Shown one piece after another: positions 34,310-43,772 of a DNA stretch of 64,000 bases. The notes beneath the pieces are model-generated. The model saw nothing but the letters and a program-made list of their open reading frames with translations. It did no database searches and was not told where the DNA came from. The stretch spans positions 4,982-68,981 of the forward strand of contig VBHI01000311.1 of assembly GCA_005881495.1 (NCBI GenBank). Reading direction: 5' to 3'. The stretch's first letter is position 1. The number at the start of each line of letters is the position of its first letter. The position numbers were made by a program, and so were the translations under genes. Origin of the DNA: Chloroflexota bacterium. Lineage in GTDB: Bacteria > Chloroflexota > Ktedonobacteria > Ktedonobacterales > Ktedonobacteraceae.

Positions 34310-34963
34310 CTATGTCTCTAGCTCTCGCGAATTCGTGTGTATAATCAACAATAAACCACTATCCAGGGAGACCTCAGCCTGCTCGTCTGTCAGGACATTG
34401 CTCACCCCTCGTGGCTTGCCAAAACGGAGTGCCTCTCCATGCAGGGGATAGTATAACCCTTTGGTGCGTACGTTCTCGGCCTCGCCGGTCAGTGGAAATA
34501 GCGAGAGCAGGTCGCCAGGCTGCCCATTGATAGCGGCGCTTCCTGGTCCGCTCAGCAGCCAGCAGACTGCTGGCCCATCAACAATACGTATTGGAACCGT
34601 CGGAAAACCGGCCAGCAGCAGTATATTCGCTATGCTGTGGTCAAAGCGCGCGCCACCCAGCCCCCCGAGCAGCGTAATCGTACTGGCGCCTTCCTCGATG
34701 GCCACCTGAATGGCAAGCTCAGTATCGGTCTCATCTTTCTCCGCTGCAACCTGTACGATACGGCTCCCCTGTTCCTTCAGTTGTTGCAATCGAAGAGCAT
34801 CAAGCGAGTCGAAGTCACCTACCATGATTGCCGGCATGCAATCATAGCGGAGAGCTATCGCTGCTCCACTATCGGCGGCAATAATGATATCTGCTGCGGC
34901 AATAGCAGTAGTAACAGCTTCCCCAGGTTGTAGTGTTCCCCCGGCAAATATCACGGCGTGCAT
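34310..34963 (-). CDS. thiN: Thiamine pyrophosphokinase
   Basis: 217 residues. Makes TPP from thiamine and ATP. Motifs: VIFAGGTLQPG, IIAADSGAAIALRYDCMP, MVGDFDSL (metal-binding Asp pair), EKDETDTELAI, LLGGLGGARFDHSIANI. The C-terminal beta domain (LSLFPLTGEAENVRTKGLYYPL, GKPRGVSNVLTDEQAEVSL) is complete. It lies about 2 kb from the TPP-riboswitch transport operon but on the opposite strand and without a visible riboswitch of its own. Confidence 0.93.
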   Translation of the reverse strand: MHAVIFAGGTLQPGEAVTTAIAAADIIIAADSGAAIALRYDCMPAIMVGDFDSLDALRLQQLKEQGSRIVQVAAEKDETDTELAIQVAIEEGASTITLLGGLGGARFDHSIANILLLAGFPTVPIRIVDGPAVCWLLSGPGSAAINGQPGDLLSLFPLTGEAENVRTKGLYYPLHGEALRFGKPRGVSNVLTDEQAEVSLDSGLLLIIHTNSRELET

Positions 34964-35062
34964 TGCATGTATACCTTTCTGCTAGATTCGTAGCTATGCC
35001 TTCTCCTCCAACGTTATATCATTTAGTATCAAGAATAACTCAAAAAAGGTATCGATAAGTCT

Positions 35063-36415
35063 ATGGCTTTTTCTGGCAAAACACATCAACTCCGTTCGTG
35101 GGGACGCTATCCAACAGTGTTACCCGCTGAGGTACGTCCAGTCTACTGGCGCAGTGAATTACCCGATCTTGCTCATTTTGAACAGCCTCTTCTCCCTTAT
35201 GCTTATGGGAGAAGTTATGGCGATAGCTGCCTTAACGAGGGCGGCGTTTCTCTGGATGTGAGCCACCTGCGGCGTTTCATCTCTTTTGACAAAGCTGAAG
35301 GCCTGCTGTGCTGTGAGGCAGGTGTATCTCTGGCTGAGGTGCTCGAACTCGTTGTCCCGCGCGGCTGGTTTATTCCGGTCACTCCAGGCACCAAATTTGT
35401 CTCCGTTGGGGGAGCTATTGCCAACGATGTGCACGGCAAAAACCATCATAAGGCGGGCACCTTTGGCTGCCATATCACTCGTTTTGAACTCCTGCGTTCA
35501 AATGGCGAACGACTCATCTGTTCCCCCCACAAGAATACGAAGTTGTTTGAGGCGACAATAGGCGGCCTCGGCCTCACTGGCGTCATCCTGTGGGCTGAAT
35601 TTCGCTTGAAGCCAATCATCAATCCCTTCATTGACATGGAGCGCATCCAGTTCTCTTCGCTTGATGAATTTATGCAGATTTCCGCCGAAACAGACCAGAA
35701 ATATGAATATACTATGTCCTGGGTGGACGTCTTGATTGGAGGGCGGGATCTGTGCAGGGGTATTTTCATGTGCGGGAATAACGACCAATCAAGGGTGCGG
35801 GCGTCGCAGAAAATTGGCAAAAAGCTGCCCCTGACTGTACCCTTTGATTTTCCCTCCTTTATGTTGAATACCTTGACGGTCAAGTCATTTAACGAGCTGT
35901 ATTACCACTCGCAGTTTAGCAAGAGAGTGCATAAGGTTGTGCCGTATGAACCATTCTTTTATCCACTCGACTCCATTCACGAGTGGAATCGTATGTATGG
36001 CAAACGTGGCTTCCTACAGTATCAGTTTGTGGTGCCCTTCCAGGATGGCTTTGAGGCGATGAGAGAGATTATCGGCCGCATACAGCATTCTGGCGAAGGC
36101 TCATTTTTAACGGTACTCAAAACCTTTGGCACGATACCGTCGCCAGGTATGCTCTCCTTCCCGCGACCCGGTCTAACCCTTGCCCTGGATTTCGCCTTCG
36201 ATGGACAGAAAACGTTACGCTTGCTCGATGAACTTGATGAGATTGTGCGCCAGAGTGGTGGCGCGGTCTATCCTGCAAAAGATGCGCGCATGAGCGCAGA
36301 AAACTTCCAGGCATTTTTCCCCCGGTGGCAAGAGTTTGCCCACTATGTTGATCCACGCTTTTCCTCCAGTTTCTGGCGGCGTGTGAGTCATGCTAACAAG
36401 CTGGCAATGGTGTAA
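35063..36415 (+). CDS. FAD-linked oxidoreductase, DprE1-like
   Basis: 450 residues. FAD-binding (PCMH) domain with YGRSYGDSCLNEGG, CEAGVSLAEVLELVVPRGWF, TPGTKFVSVGGAIANDVHGK and GTFGCHITRFELL, then a substrate domain ending in PRLALD-type residues (FPRPGLTLALDFAFDG) and VYPAKDARMSAENF. These match DprE1, which oxidises decaprenyl-phosphoryl-ribose in arabinan synthesis of mycobacteria. The next gene is a DprE2-like reductase, so the pair probably epimerises a polyprenyl-linked or related sugar. AAAAAGG precedes the ATG. The substrate in this organism is unknown. Confidence 0.88.
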   Translation: MAFSGKTHQLRSWGRYPTVLPAEVRPVYWRSELPDLAHFEQPLLPYAYGRSYGDSCLNEGGVSLDVSHLRRFISFDKAEGLLCCEAGVSLAEVLELVVPRGWFIPVTPGTKFVSVGGAIANDVHGKNHHKAGTFGCHITRFELLRSNGERLICSPHKNTKLFEATIGGLGLTGVILWAEFRLKPIINPFIDMERIQFSSLDEFMQISAETDQKYEYTMSWVDVLIGGRDLCRGIFMCGNNDQSRVRASQKIGKKLPLTVPFDFPSFMLNTLTVKSFNELYYHSQFSKRVHKVVPYEPFFYPLDSIHEWNRMYGKRGFLQYQFVVPFQDGFEAMREIIGRIQHSGEGSFLTVLKTFGTIPSPGMLSFPRPGLTLALDFAFDGQKTLRLLDELDEIVRQSGGAVYPAKDARMSAENFQAFFPRWQEFAHYVDPRFSSSFWRRVSHANKLAMV

Positions 36416-36420
36416 AGAAA

Positions 36421-37155
36421 ATGAGAATGTTAATTGTAGGGGCAACCTCGGCGATTGCCCATGAAACGGCCAAGTGTTTCGCAAAGGATGGCGCCGAGTT
36501 CTTTCTCGTTGGTCGCTCTCCTGAAAAGCTTGAGGATGTTGGGAACGATCTAAAGGTGCGCGGCGCAAAGCGTATCGAGACGTATGCGCTCGATGTCACT
36601 TGTCTTGACCGTCACCAGGAAATGATCGAGACCGCCATTACGAGGCTTGATGGACTGGATATGGTGCTGATTGCCCACGGAACATTAGGGGACCAGCAGA
36701 AATGCCAGCGCAGCGTCGTAGAGACGATGAAAGAATTTACGACCAATTGTACCAGCGTCATTTCGCTCTTGACTATCCTGGCTGGTTATTTTGAGCAGCA
36801 GAAGCGCGGTTGTATCGCGGTTGTCTCTTCTGTAGCTGGCGACCGCGGACGACAAAGCAACTACGTCTATGGAGCAGCCAAAGGCGGGGTAAGCGTTTTC
36901 TTGCAGGGACTACGCAATCGACTGAGCAAGTCGGGTGTCGCGGTTGTCACTGTGAAACCCGGTCTTATCGATACCCCTATGACGGCTACAATCAAGAAGG
37001 GGCTGCTGGCTGCCAGCGCGAAAAATATCGGTGAGGGTATCTACCACGCAATGAAGAGTCGAAAAGATGTCGTCTATCTACCGTGGTTCTGGCGTCCCAT
37101 CATACTGGTAATAAGAAGTATTCCCGAAGCAGTCTTCAAGAGGCTGTCATTGTGA
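36421..37155 (+). CDS. Short-chain dehydrogenase, DprE2-like
   Basis: 244 residues. Rossmann start MLIVGATSAIAHETAKCFAK, NAG-equivalent IAHGTLGDQQ, catalytic Ser in VSSVAGDRGRQ and Tyr/Lys in YVYGAAKGG; KPGLIDTPMT follows. GATSAIA in place of TGxxxGIG and the VAGDRGRQSNYVYG stretch are typical of DprE2-type reductases. It starts six bases after the upstream stop, so the two are one operon. It would reduce the keto intermediate made by the DprE1-like enzyme. Confidence 0.88.
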   Translation: MRMLIVGATSAIAHETAKCFAKDGAEFFLVGRSPEKLEDVGNDLKVRGAKRIETYALDVTCLDRHQEMIETAITRLDGLDMVLIAHGTLGDQQKCQRSVVETMKEFTTNCTSVISLLTILAGYFEQQKRGCIAVVSSVAGDRGRQSNYVYGAAKGGVSVFLQGLRNRLSKSGVAVVTVKPGLIDTPMTATIKKGLLAASAKNIGEGIYHAMKSRKDVVYLPWFWRPIILVIRSIPEAVFKRLSL

Positions 37156-37169
37156 GAAGTTAGCAGACA

Positions 37170-37913
37170 CTATTTCTTATTCTCTCTCTGTCTCAGCGCC
37201 TCATAAAGAGCAATACTGCCCGCAACTGCCGCGTTCAGCGAGTTGACGTGCCCCCTCATGGGCAGCTTAATCAGGAGATCACAGTGTTCACGCACCAGGC
37301 GACTGATTCCTTTCCCTTCGTTACCCACGACCAGGGCGAGCGCACCAGTCAGGTTGGCATTATAATACTCGGTTTTGGCCTCACCTGCCAGTCCAATCAC
37401 CCAGATCTGTTGTTTTTTCAGGAAATCAATAGTGCGCGTGAGATTTGTTTCTTGCGCAATAAGCAAATGTTCAGTTGCACCGGCTGAGGTTTTGATCACC
37501 GTTGCGTTCACCTCTGCCGCGCGATGTTCTGGCAGGATAACGCCGTGAACTCCGACCGATTCGGCTGTACGAAGCAGAGAACCAAGGTTATTGACGTCCT
37601 GGATGGCATCAAGGATGAGTAAAAAAGGATCCTCATGTTTGAGAGCAGCATGGGCGAGAATCTCGTCTAATGCGGCATATGCTCGCGCTTCCACAACAGC
37701 AATACAGCCCTGGTGAACGGCTCCATGGCTAAGCTGGTCAAGACGAGTACGAGAGACTTTCTCCGTTGGGATATGTTTGTGTTCAGCCTCTTGCAGGATT
37801 GCGGCCAGGTTTGATGCTTCACGTTGGCCTTCAGCGAATAAAATGCGTTTGACCTGTCGCTTCGAATGCAGCGTCTCCAGAATAGGGTTGCGTCCCCAGA
37901 TGTATTCAGGCAT
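37170..37913 (-). CDS. rlmB: 23S rRNA 2'-O-methyltransferase RlmB (TrmH/SpoU family)
   Basis: 247 residues. N-terminal RNA-binding part (YIWGRNPILETLHSKRQVKR) and C-terminal trefoil-knot methyltransferase with the three SpoU motifs: ILDAIQDVNNLGSLLRTAES, LVVGNEGKGISRLVREHCD, and IKLPMRGHVNSLNAAVAGSI. Methylates the ribose of a 23S rRNA guanosine, using SAM. Part of a translation-related run with rnhB, rplS and rpsT. It could instead act on tRNA, but length and N-terminal domain favour RlmB. Confidence 0.93.
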   Translation of the reverse strand: MPEYIWGRNPILETLHSKRQVKRILFAEGQREASNLAAILQEAEHKHIPTEKVSRTRLDQLSHGAVHQGCIAVVEARAYAALDEILAHAALKHEDPFLLILDAIQDVNNLGSLLRTAESVGVHGVILPEHRAAEVNATVIKTSAGATEHLLIAQETNLTRTIDFLKKQQIWVIGLAGEAKTEYYNANLTGALALVVGNEGKGISRLVREHCDLLIKLPMRGHVNSLNAAVAGSIALYEALRQRENKK

Positions 37914-37953
37914 ATAACCTTGTACTCATTCCTTTCTATTCAGATACCTTATG

Positions 37954-38619
37954 TCAAGGTGTTCTGAATAAACCACAAACAAGTTCGCGCACAGGGGCAT
38001 AGCTATGGCGGTGTAAGGGGGTCACGCCATGTTCTCGAAGCGCTGCCAGGTGGGTGACAGTGCCGTAGCCCTTGTTATGATCAAAACCATAGAGGGGATA
38101 CTGCTCATGCAGCTGCAGCATAAGGCGGTCGCGTGTGACCTTTGCGACGATTGAGGCCGCTGCAATGGAGAGGCAGCATGCGTCGCCTTTGATGATCGAA
38201 CGTTGTGGTAGGGACAGGCGCGGTAAGTGCAGGGCATCGAGCAGTAGCGCTTCTGCTGGAACAGCGAGCTGACTAAGAGCTGCATACATGGCGTGCTTGG
38301 TAGCCTGTAAAATATTGATCTTGTCGATTAATTCAACAGAGCCGACACCAATGCCCGTTGCCACCGCAAATTGCATGATAGCATCATACAGGCGATCTCT
38401 CGCTTGTGCTGTCAACTGCTTGGAGTCACGCGCACCTGCTAAATGCATCGTCAAATCGGGGTCATTAAGTGGCAGTATGACAGCGGCTGCCATAACAGGT
38501 CCCGCCAGGCACCCCCGTCCTACCTCATCGACTCCTGCAATAAAAGAATAGCCCTGCTCAAACAGGGCCATTTCTTCTTCTAGCGTTGGTGCAGCTAGTT
38601 TATGCGTCTGTACTTTCAT
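37954..38619 (-). CDS. rnhB: Ribonuclease HII
   Basis: 221 residues. Cuts RNA from RNA/DNA hybrids and at misinserted ribonucleotides. Active-site motif [20 protein letters not shown] with Asp-Glu, then [34 protein letters not shown] and [14 protein letters not shown]. It overlaps the end of rplS by 20 bases, an arrangement common in bacteria. A lead of about 28 residues before the catalytic motif is longer than usual, so a later start is possible. Confidence 0.95.
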   Translation of the reverse strand: MKVQTHKLAAPTLEEEMALFEQGYSFIAGVDEVGRGCLAGPVMAAAVILPLNDPDLTMHLAGARDSKQLTAQARDRLYDAIMQFAVATGIGVGSVELIDKINILQATKHAMYAALSQLAVPAEALLLDALHLPRLSLPQRSIIKGDACCLSIAAASIVAKVTRDRLMLQLHEQYPLYGFDHNKGYGTVTHLAALREHGVTPLHRHSYAPVRELVCGLFRTP

Positions 38620-39079
38620 TGGCAGTACTGATTGTATTAGTAGTACTGGAAAGCTTGGCAGCCTTAGCAGCCTCTTTGGCCGCGGCTTCCTTGCTTGTCA
38701 TTGGACGAAGTTCCTTTAGGCGAGCAGCCTTACCGGTCAACCCGCGCAGGTAGTAGAGCTGCTTGCGGCGTACTCGAGCGTGTCGTATTACCTCGATCTT
38801 CTCTATACGGGGAGAATGGAGAAGAAATGTGCGCTCAACGCCCACACCATTAGTGATGCGGCGTACAGTAAAGTTTTGGTTGACGCCACCGCCACGCAGG
38901 CGCATGACGACACCTTCGAAAGGCTGTAGGCGTTCGCGGTTCCCCTCAACGACTTTTACTTGCAGGCGTACCGTGTCACCTGATTTAATTTCTGGTATTT
39001 CTTTACGTAGCTGTGCATTTTCGACCGCGACCAGCAACGCCCGCCCGGCAGGTTTGGTTATGACTTGTTTGTCGGCCAT
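38600..39079 (-). CDS. rplS: 50S ribosomal protein L19
   Basis: 159 residues; the L19 core (about 15-120) includes [60 protein letters not shown] and [22 protein letters not shown]-terminal Ala/Lys/Ser/Thr tail of about 35 residues is longer than in most L19 proteins. A strong GGAGG site lies ahead of ATG. Translated with rnhB. Confidence 0.97.
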   Translation of the reverse strand: MADKQVITKPAGRALLVAVENAQLRKEIPEIKSGDTVRLQVKVVEGNRERLQPFEGVVMRLRGGGVNQNFTVRRITNGVGVERTFLLHSPRIEKIEVIRHARVRRKQLYYLRGLTGKAARLKELRPMTSKEAAAKEAAKAAKLSSTTNTISTANESTDA

Positions 39080-39163
39080 CCTTCTACACCTCCTAGTGCG
39101 CCTGATACTCAGCCTCGGAAAAATACCCGCAAGTAAGCGTAGCAGAGCATCGAGCGCGAGAAT

Positions 39164-39427
39164 CTACTTTGCGTTAAGCTGCTTCATCAAGCGTGATTTG
39201 CGGCGAGCAGCATTATTTCGGTGAATAACCCCTTTTTTGGCAGCGCGGTCTAGTTCACTCACGGCGGCGCGTACAGCTTCCTGAGCGGCTTCGTCATTTG
39301 AGCCTGAGGCAATAATCTGGCGAGCCTTCGTTATTTGCGTTTTAACAAGTGATTTGATGCTGCGGTTGTGCAAGCGGCGGCTTTGTTCCTGGCGCATGCG
39401 CTTTTCTGCAGCGGCATTATTGGGCAT
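39164..39427 (-). CDS. rpsT: 30S ribosomal protein S20
   Basis: 87 residues from the ATG behind GGGGAGG; the frame extends 34 codons upstream but those residues do not fit S20 and lie in the leader. Three-helix, Lys/Arg/Ala-rich protein: AAEKRMRQEQSRRLHNRSIK, AAVSELDRAAKKGVIHRNNA, ARRKSRLMKQL. It binds 16S rRNA early in assembly. It has its own promoter at 39532-39561 and a leader of about 98 bases. Confidence 0.96.
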   Translation of the reverse strand: MPNNAAAEKRMRQEQSRRLHNRSIKSLVKTQITKARQIIASGSNDEAAQEAVRAAVSELDRAAKKGVIHRNNAARRKSRLMKQLNAK

Positions 39428-39531
39428 CCAATTCCTCCCCGAAACGTCTCTATCTCTCTGTCTGTTTCTGCCCCGACACGGGCGTAATCTACAAAAAATG
39501 CCGACTGTAGGTCGGGCGTGATTGCCCATGG

Positions 39532-39561
39532 ATTATAGCAGAAAGGTGCTATAGATGTCAA
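39532..39561 (-). promoter_or_regulatory. rpsT promoter
   Basis: Minus strand: TTGACA (39561-39556), 18 bases, TATAAT (39537-39532). Both hexamers are consensus. Start about 39525; the leader contains a small CCGAC/GTCGG hairpin (39501-39515). Confidence 0.85.
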
Positions 39562-39579
39562 ATAAAAAATTACAAGTGG

Positions 39580-41301
39580 CTAGTACACTATCACCGGAGC
39601 TCCCCAGGAGATCTGTGGATAAAGCCAGGCAATGTCACTGGTGTTCATATTGACGCAGCCATGGCTCCCGTTGCCGTTATAAATAGTAGTACCGAGAGCG
39701 TCATAATGTGGGAAATTGTCCCCTGGCCCAAAATTGGCTCTCCACCAGGCGTCGTGGAAGAAGTAGCCGCCAGCATGGTACTCCATCGCATATTTAATTG
39801 GCGTTGGCGGATACCAGAAAGCCGATCCCTGCGGCTCGGTTGATTTAAACTTGGTGGGACTCTGGCGTAGAATGATGCTCCAGAGCCCTGGCGGTGATGG
39901 CTTCAAGTATTGACCGGTGACAACATAAAATGCTCTTATGAGCTTCCCGTTATTGTAGTAGCGCAGTGTCTGCTCAAGGAGCGACACAATGAGTACCTGA
40001 CCCCCATTGGGGCCATAGACGTTGTAGTGCTTCATTAACTGTATATCGGAAGCGTGACGCTGATTATAGGGTGTTTGGTCGTGGTAGTCGGCCTCCATGG
40101 CGCGTAAGTGTAAAAAGTTTCCATTGATGGTGTCTATTGCGGCCTGGTAATCAGATAATTGCTGGGTGGATTGGGCATACTGTAAAGCTGCGTTTCCGTC
40201 AGGGCCTGTGCCATAAGGGCCATACTCATAATCCAGGTTATATACCCCGCCGTCGACGGGATCACGGTACTGGTGAGCATTGCCCCAACTGCTCACCTCC
40301 TGGTTGTACTGCTTGAGCAGGTAGCTCGCATACCCCGCGGTCAAGGCAAGATGCAGTGATGAGACATCATGGTCAATTTGTGACGAGACTTTGAGGTAAT
40401 CATCGATTGACCTTGCCTGGGCAAGCGCTGTCTGATCGGCATTGAGTCGCTGCTGATAACTGGTGGTGTTTTGTCCGTATTGTTTCAGCTTGATAATATC
40501 CGCACTGAGCTCCCGCAGTTTGGCGGCGCCAATATAGGGAACGGCCTGAATAGAGAAATCAGCCATTGCTTGTAACTGCGTAGTTGACTGGTTGATGAGT
40601 TGTGTAAGATCATCTGGCTTACTGGCACTGCGGAAGAGTTGCATGTCCTGCTGGTATTCTTGATTGAGCGCGGCTGTGTCCACGTGGGATGCTTGCAACT
40701 GTTTGATGTCCGCTTGCAATAACACAAGGTTATTATATGCAGGTCCTAGCAATTGTAATGCGAGTGTTGATTGCTTAGCATTGTTGCTGATTTGCGTATA
40801 ATCTCTGGGATACTGAGCCTTGGAGAGTTGGTTTTGATACTGCGTCAGTTGTTTTGCAAAGGTCTTTGCCTCAACAAAATTTTGTGCCTGTCTCTGAGCC
40901 AGTGCATTCTCAAGATATTGAATATCAAGCGCGGCCTGGTAATCAAATTGCTGGGTTACCTGGGTCTCCATGCCTTGTACCTGGATAGCTAGCAACTGAT
41001 AGCGCTGCGCTACATTGGTATAGTAATCGGTAGCAGGTTGACCGCTAAAAATAGTGAGTGGAGCACTCGTATTACTGATCTGAGTTTCTTGCCGAACGAT
41101 GGGTGCCAGCACGGTGCCGGGTACGCCAATGCTCTGTGCTTGTGAGATGAGTCTATCAAGGTCAGCCTTGCCGGTATTTGCTCTCTGTTGCGTTTGTGGG
41201 TCTCCACCACAAGCACTCAATAGGAGCATAACCAACAAGACTGCGCTTCCCGTGAGAATGCCATTCTTCAAACGCCTCCGGGCAACGGTTACAAAGGTCA
41301 T
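39580..41301 (-). CDS. L,D-transpeptidase (YkuD) lipoprotein with a long helical region
   Basis: 573 residues. Basic N-terminus and hydrophobic helix ending in a lipobox (LLLSAC, Cys about 31), so it is anchored in the membrane facing out. About 330 residues of Gln/Ala/Leu-rich helices (probable coiled coils) lead to a C-terminal YkuD domain (about 435-573) with FHDAWW and SHGCVNM (catalytic Cys549 by position). YkuD enzymes cross-link peptidoglycan or attach proteins to it; the domain QVLIVSLLEQTLRYYNNGKL is the usual start. The long stalk probably lets it reach through the wall. Confidence 0.92.
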   Translation of the reverse strand: MTFVTVARRRLKNGILTGSAVLLVMLLLSACGGDPQTQQRANTGKADLDRLISQAQSIGVPGTVLAPIVRQETQISNTSAPLTIFSGQPATDYYTNVAQRYQLLAIQVQGMETQVTQQFDYQAALDIQYLENALAQRQAQNFVEAKTFAKQLTQYQNQLSKAQYPRDYTQISNNAKQSTLALQLLGPAYNNLVLLQADIKQLQASHVDTAALNQEYQQDMQLFRSASKPDDLTQLINQSTTQLQAMADFSIQAVPYIGAAKLRELSADIIKLKQYGQNTTSYQQRLNADQTALAQARSIDDYLKVSSQIDHDVSSLHLALTAGYASYLLKQYNQEVSSWGNAHQYRDPVDGGVYNLDYEYGPYGTGPDGNAALQYAQSTQQLSDYQAAIDTINGNFLHLRAMEADYHDQTPYNQRHASDIQLMKHYNVYGPNGGQVLIVSLLEQTLRYYNNGKLIRAFYVVTGQYLKPSPPGLWSIILRQSPTKFKSTEPQGSAFWYPPTPIKYAMEYHAGGYFFHDAWWRANFGPGDNFPHYDALGTTIYNGNGSHGCVNMNTSDIAWLYPQISWGAPVIVY

Positions 41302-41444
41302 TGGCAGCCTTCCCTCCTGGGAGCTTATACATCCCTTAATGATGAGTCAGATGATAAAATGGAAATATAGAATACATAAGTCTATCCATAATATGTACAT
41401 CGCATAACACCTGTGAAAGTAACAGGGAACGAACACGGTATGAA

Positions 41445-41482
41445 GAGGTACCCACCAGGTTCAGGAACTGTGTGGGTACCTC
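41445..41482. terminator. Hairpin downstream of the cystathionine gene
   Basis: Perfect 11-bp inverted repeat GAGGTACCCAC / GTGGGTACCTC (41445-41455 with 41472-41482), 16-base loop, 14 bases beyond the metB-like stop. No U-run follows on either side, so termination is uncertain. Confidence 0.5.
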
Positions 41483-41495
41483 GTCAAGCATTACG

Positions 41496-42632
41496 TTATG
41501 CCAGTGCTTGCTGTAAATCTGCCAGAATATCCTCTGCATCTTCTATGCCAACCGAAAGCCGCAGCAGTGTATCGGTCAGGCCACGAGACTCGCGAATCTC
41601 CTTCGGAATAGAGCCGTGAGTCATGGAAGCAGGATGACAGACAAGTGACTCGACGCCACCAAGGCTTTCGGCAAGGGCGATTACGTTGAAGCGTCGTACC
41701 AGCTTATCAACATCCTCATAAACCCCCTTAAACTGGAATGAAACCATACCTCCAAACCCACTCATCTGGCGTTTGGCCAGTTCATAATCGGGGTGTGAAG
41801 GCAATCCAGGATAATAAACCTTTTCCACTCGGGGATGCTCTTCCAGAAACTTCGCCACTATGCGTGCATTCTCTTCGTGTTGGCGCATACGCACGGCCAG
41901 TGTCTTAATGCCGCGCAGTATGAGCCATGCGTCAAATGGTGAGGGAACACTGCCGGCGGCATTCTCGTAAAACTTGATTGCTTCGTATGCCTCTTCATTA
42001 TTCAGCACCAGGGCGCCTCCAATGACGTCGCTGTGCCCATTGATGTATTTGGTCGTGCTATGAACAACAATGTCGGCTCCCAACTTCAGCGGCTGCTGAA
42101 AATAGGGACTGGCAAATGTGTTATCAACGACAACCAGTACATTATGTCGATGAGCTATCTCGGCGACGGCCTGGATGTCAATCAAGCGCAGAAGTGGGTT
42201 CGTCGGAGTTTCTAACCAGATAATCCTGGTGTTAGGGCGGATTGCCTTTGCATACCCTGCAATATTTCCCGCTGTCACATAGCTGGTTTCGACCTTGTAG
42301 CGGCGCATAACGCGTTCAAAGATGCGAAAGCTGCCGCCGTAGAGATCATCGCAGGCAATCATGTGGTCACCTGCGCTTAAGAGGCTGAGTATTGCCTGTT
42401 CCGCGGCCATCCCAGAGGCAAAGGCCAGTCCATATCGCCCATCTTCGAGGGCTGCAATACAATCCTCAAGCGCGGTGCGCGTAGGGTTATGCGAACGTGA
42501 ATATTCATATCCTTTGTGATCACCCAATCCAGCCTGGGCATAGGTCGATGTTTGGAAAATGGGCGTCATGATTGCGCCTGTCGATGGATCAGGCTCCTGG
42601 CCAGCATGGATAGCCTTTGTTGAAAACTTCAT
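41496..42632 (-). CDS. metB: Cystathionine gamma-synthase / gamma-lyase (PLP-dependent)
   Basis: 378 residues from the ATG behind AAGGAG; a longer frame begins 12 codons upstream without a site. Cys/Met-metabolism PLP fold: MKFSTKAIHAGQEPDPSTGA, YEYSRSHNPTRTALEDCIAA, the Schiff-base Lys in HSTTKYINGHSDVIGG, and the C-terminal SLGGVESLVCHPASMTH. ESLGGVESL and the length fit the MetB/MccB/CGL group; sequence alone does not separate synthase from lyase. No SAM riboswitch or T-box is seen upstream, and no other methionine gene is adjacent. Confidence 0.92.
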   Translation of the reverse strand: MKFSTKAIHAGQEPDPSTGAIMTPIFQTSTYAQAGLGDHKGYEYSRSHNPTRTALEDCIAALEDGRYGLAFASGMAAEQAILSLLSAGDHMIACDDLYGGSFRIFERVMRRYKVETSYVTAGNIAGYAKAIRPNTRIIWLETPTNPLLRLIDIQAVAEIAHRHNVLVVVDNTFASPYFQQPLKLGADIVVHSTTKYINGHSDVIGGALVLNNEEAYEAIKFYENAAGSVPSPFDAWLILRGIKTLAVRMRQHEENARIVAKFLEEHPRVEKVYYPGLPSHPDYELAKRQMSGFGGMVSFQFKGVYEDVDKLVRRFNVIALAESLGGVESLVCHPASMTHGSIPKEIRESRGLTDTLLRLSVGIEDAEDILADLQQALA

Positions 42633-42890
42633 GCTTTTTACGCTCCTTGCAAAGATTTTCTTAATCATTACAGTTTGTACCCTTGTGTTTGCCGGATAGT
42701 ATGTTGTCAGGATGCGACTATATCACTTCTTACAAGAAAGGGCAATGTGCATGGGGGGGCAGGGGCAGCGCAGCTAAAACCCAACATCCTCTACAACATT
42801 GAACCTTGCTGAAACGTAACAATTACGGGTATTCTATTTATAACAACATGTAACTCACAGGTTTATTCATTATTACCAGGAGCAACGTCA

Positions 42891-43694
42891 ATGGAGCCGT
42901 CCCATGTGTCCCATACCACAAGCACAGCACAATCATCAAACGAACCTATTATCGGCGTCCTACTGGTGCATGGGCTGAATGGCAATCTCAGGGATATGGA
43001 AGAGTTGGAGCGCGCGCTCCAGGACCGTGGTATGGTCACACGTAATATGCTTTTACCGGGACATGGCGTACGTGTACACGAGATGTTGTCCACGGGTTGG
43101 TATCAATGGGCGGATGCAGTGCGGGACGAATTGTATGCTTTGAAACAGCGTTGTGATGTTGTGTTTATCGTTGGGCATTCACTCGGTGGGGCTCTTGCGC
43201 TGCATACCGCTGCTCATGAAGAAGTGGCGGGTATTGTCGCTATGTGTGCTCCCATCCATATGCACCCACTGACTCACTACGCTGTGCGAATAGGGAAATA
43301 CCTGACGCCTCTTGTGCCGACAGTACGTGAAGACGTGCGCGACCCTGAGGCGCGCCATCGCTATGCGCGCGAAGCGTATCGATGGACGCCGATGCGACCC
43401 GTCGAGAGTATGTTGCAATTTTTGCCAACGCTGCGGGCAGAACTACCCAATGTAACCGCACCGGCGCTGATTATGACATCCATTCATGATCATGTTGTTC
43501 CTGCTCGCGATGGTCGAGAAATTTATCTGCAAATAGGTTCCAAAGAAAAACACCTCGTCACCTTCCATCGTTCATATCATGTAATCATGAAAGATTATGA
43601 CCGCGAGGAAGTATTCGCGAAAACCATTGCCTTTATTCTGCGCCATTCCAGCAAGGCAAAACCACATCAAAAAAAAGCCAATCAAACGGCGTAA
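42891..43694 (+). CDS. Alpha/beta hydrolase (carboxylesterase / monoacylglycerol lipase-like)
   Basis: 267 residues. Oxyanion HGLNGN, nucleophile Ser in VGHSLGGALAL, acid in SIHDHVVPARDG, and His in SYHVIMKDYDREEV; all of the triad is present. VLLVHGLNGNLRDMEELERA, LPGHG and the small four-helix cap match Est30-type esterases that act on short or medium acyl esters. AGGAG precedes the ATG. The TAA stop lies inside the left arm of the terminator hairpin. Soluble and cytosolic. Confidence 0.9.
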   Translation: MEPSHVSHTTSTAQSSNEPIIGVLLVHGLNGNLRDMEELERALQDRGMVTRNMLLPGHGVRVHEMLSTGWYQWADAVRDELYALKQRCDVVFIVGHSLGGALALHTAAHEEVAGIVAMCAPIHMHPLTHYAVRIGKYLTPLVPTVREDVRDPEARHRYAREAYRWTPMRPVESMLQFLPTLRAELPNVTAPALIMTSIHDHVVPARDGREIYLQIGSKEKHLVTFHRSYHVIMKDYDREEVFAKTIAFILRHSSKAKPHQKKANQTA

Positions 43695-43772
43695 AAGATA
43701 GCGCAGGTATGGGAGACATACAGTTTCACCGCGTTGCGATACTGCATACCTCCCATACCTGCGCTATCTTTT
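43693..43772. terminator. Very long perfect hairpin terminator overlapping the hydrolase stop codon
   Basis: 23-bp perfect stem: AAAAGATAGCGCAGGTATGG plus three bases (43693-43715) pairs with 43750-43772, ending in CTATCTTTT. An inner pairing ATACAGT / ACTGCAT may extend it. The TAA stop (43692-43694) is part of the arm. T-ends on both strands suggest bidirectional use. Confidence 0.85.

Noticed and set aside
42669..42890. Possible SAM riboswitch or T-box before the cystathionine gene
   Set aside because: None of the conserved blocks of either RNA is present in the 220 bases.
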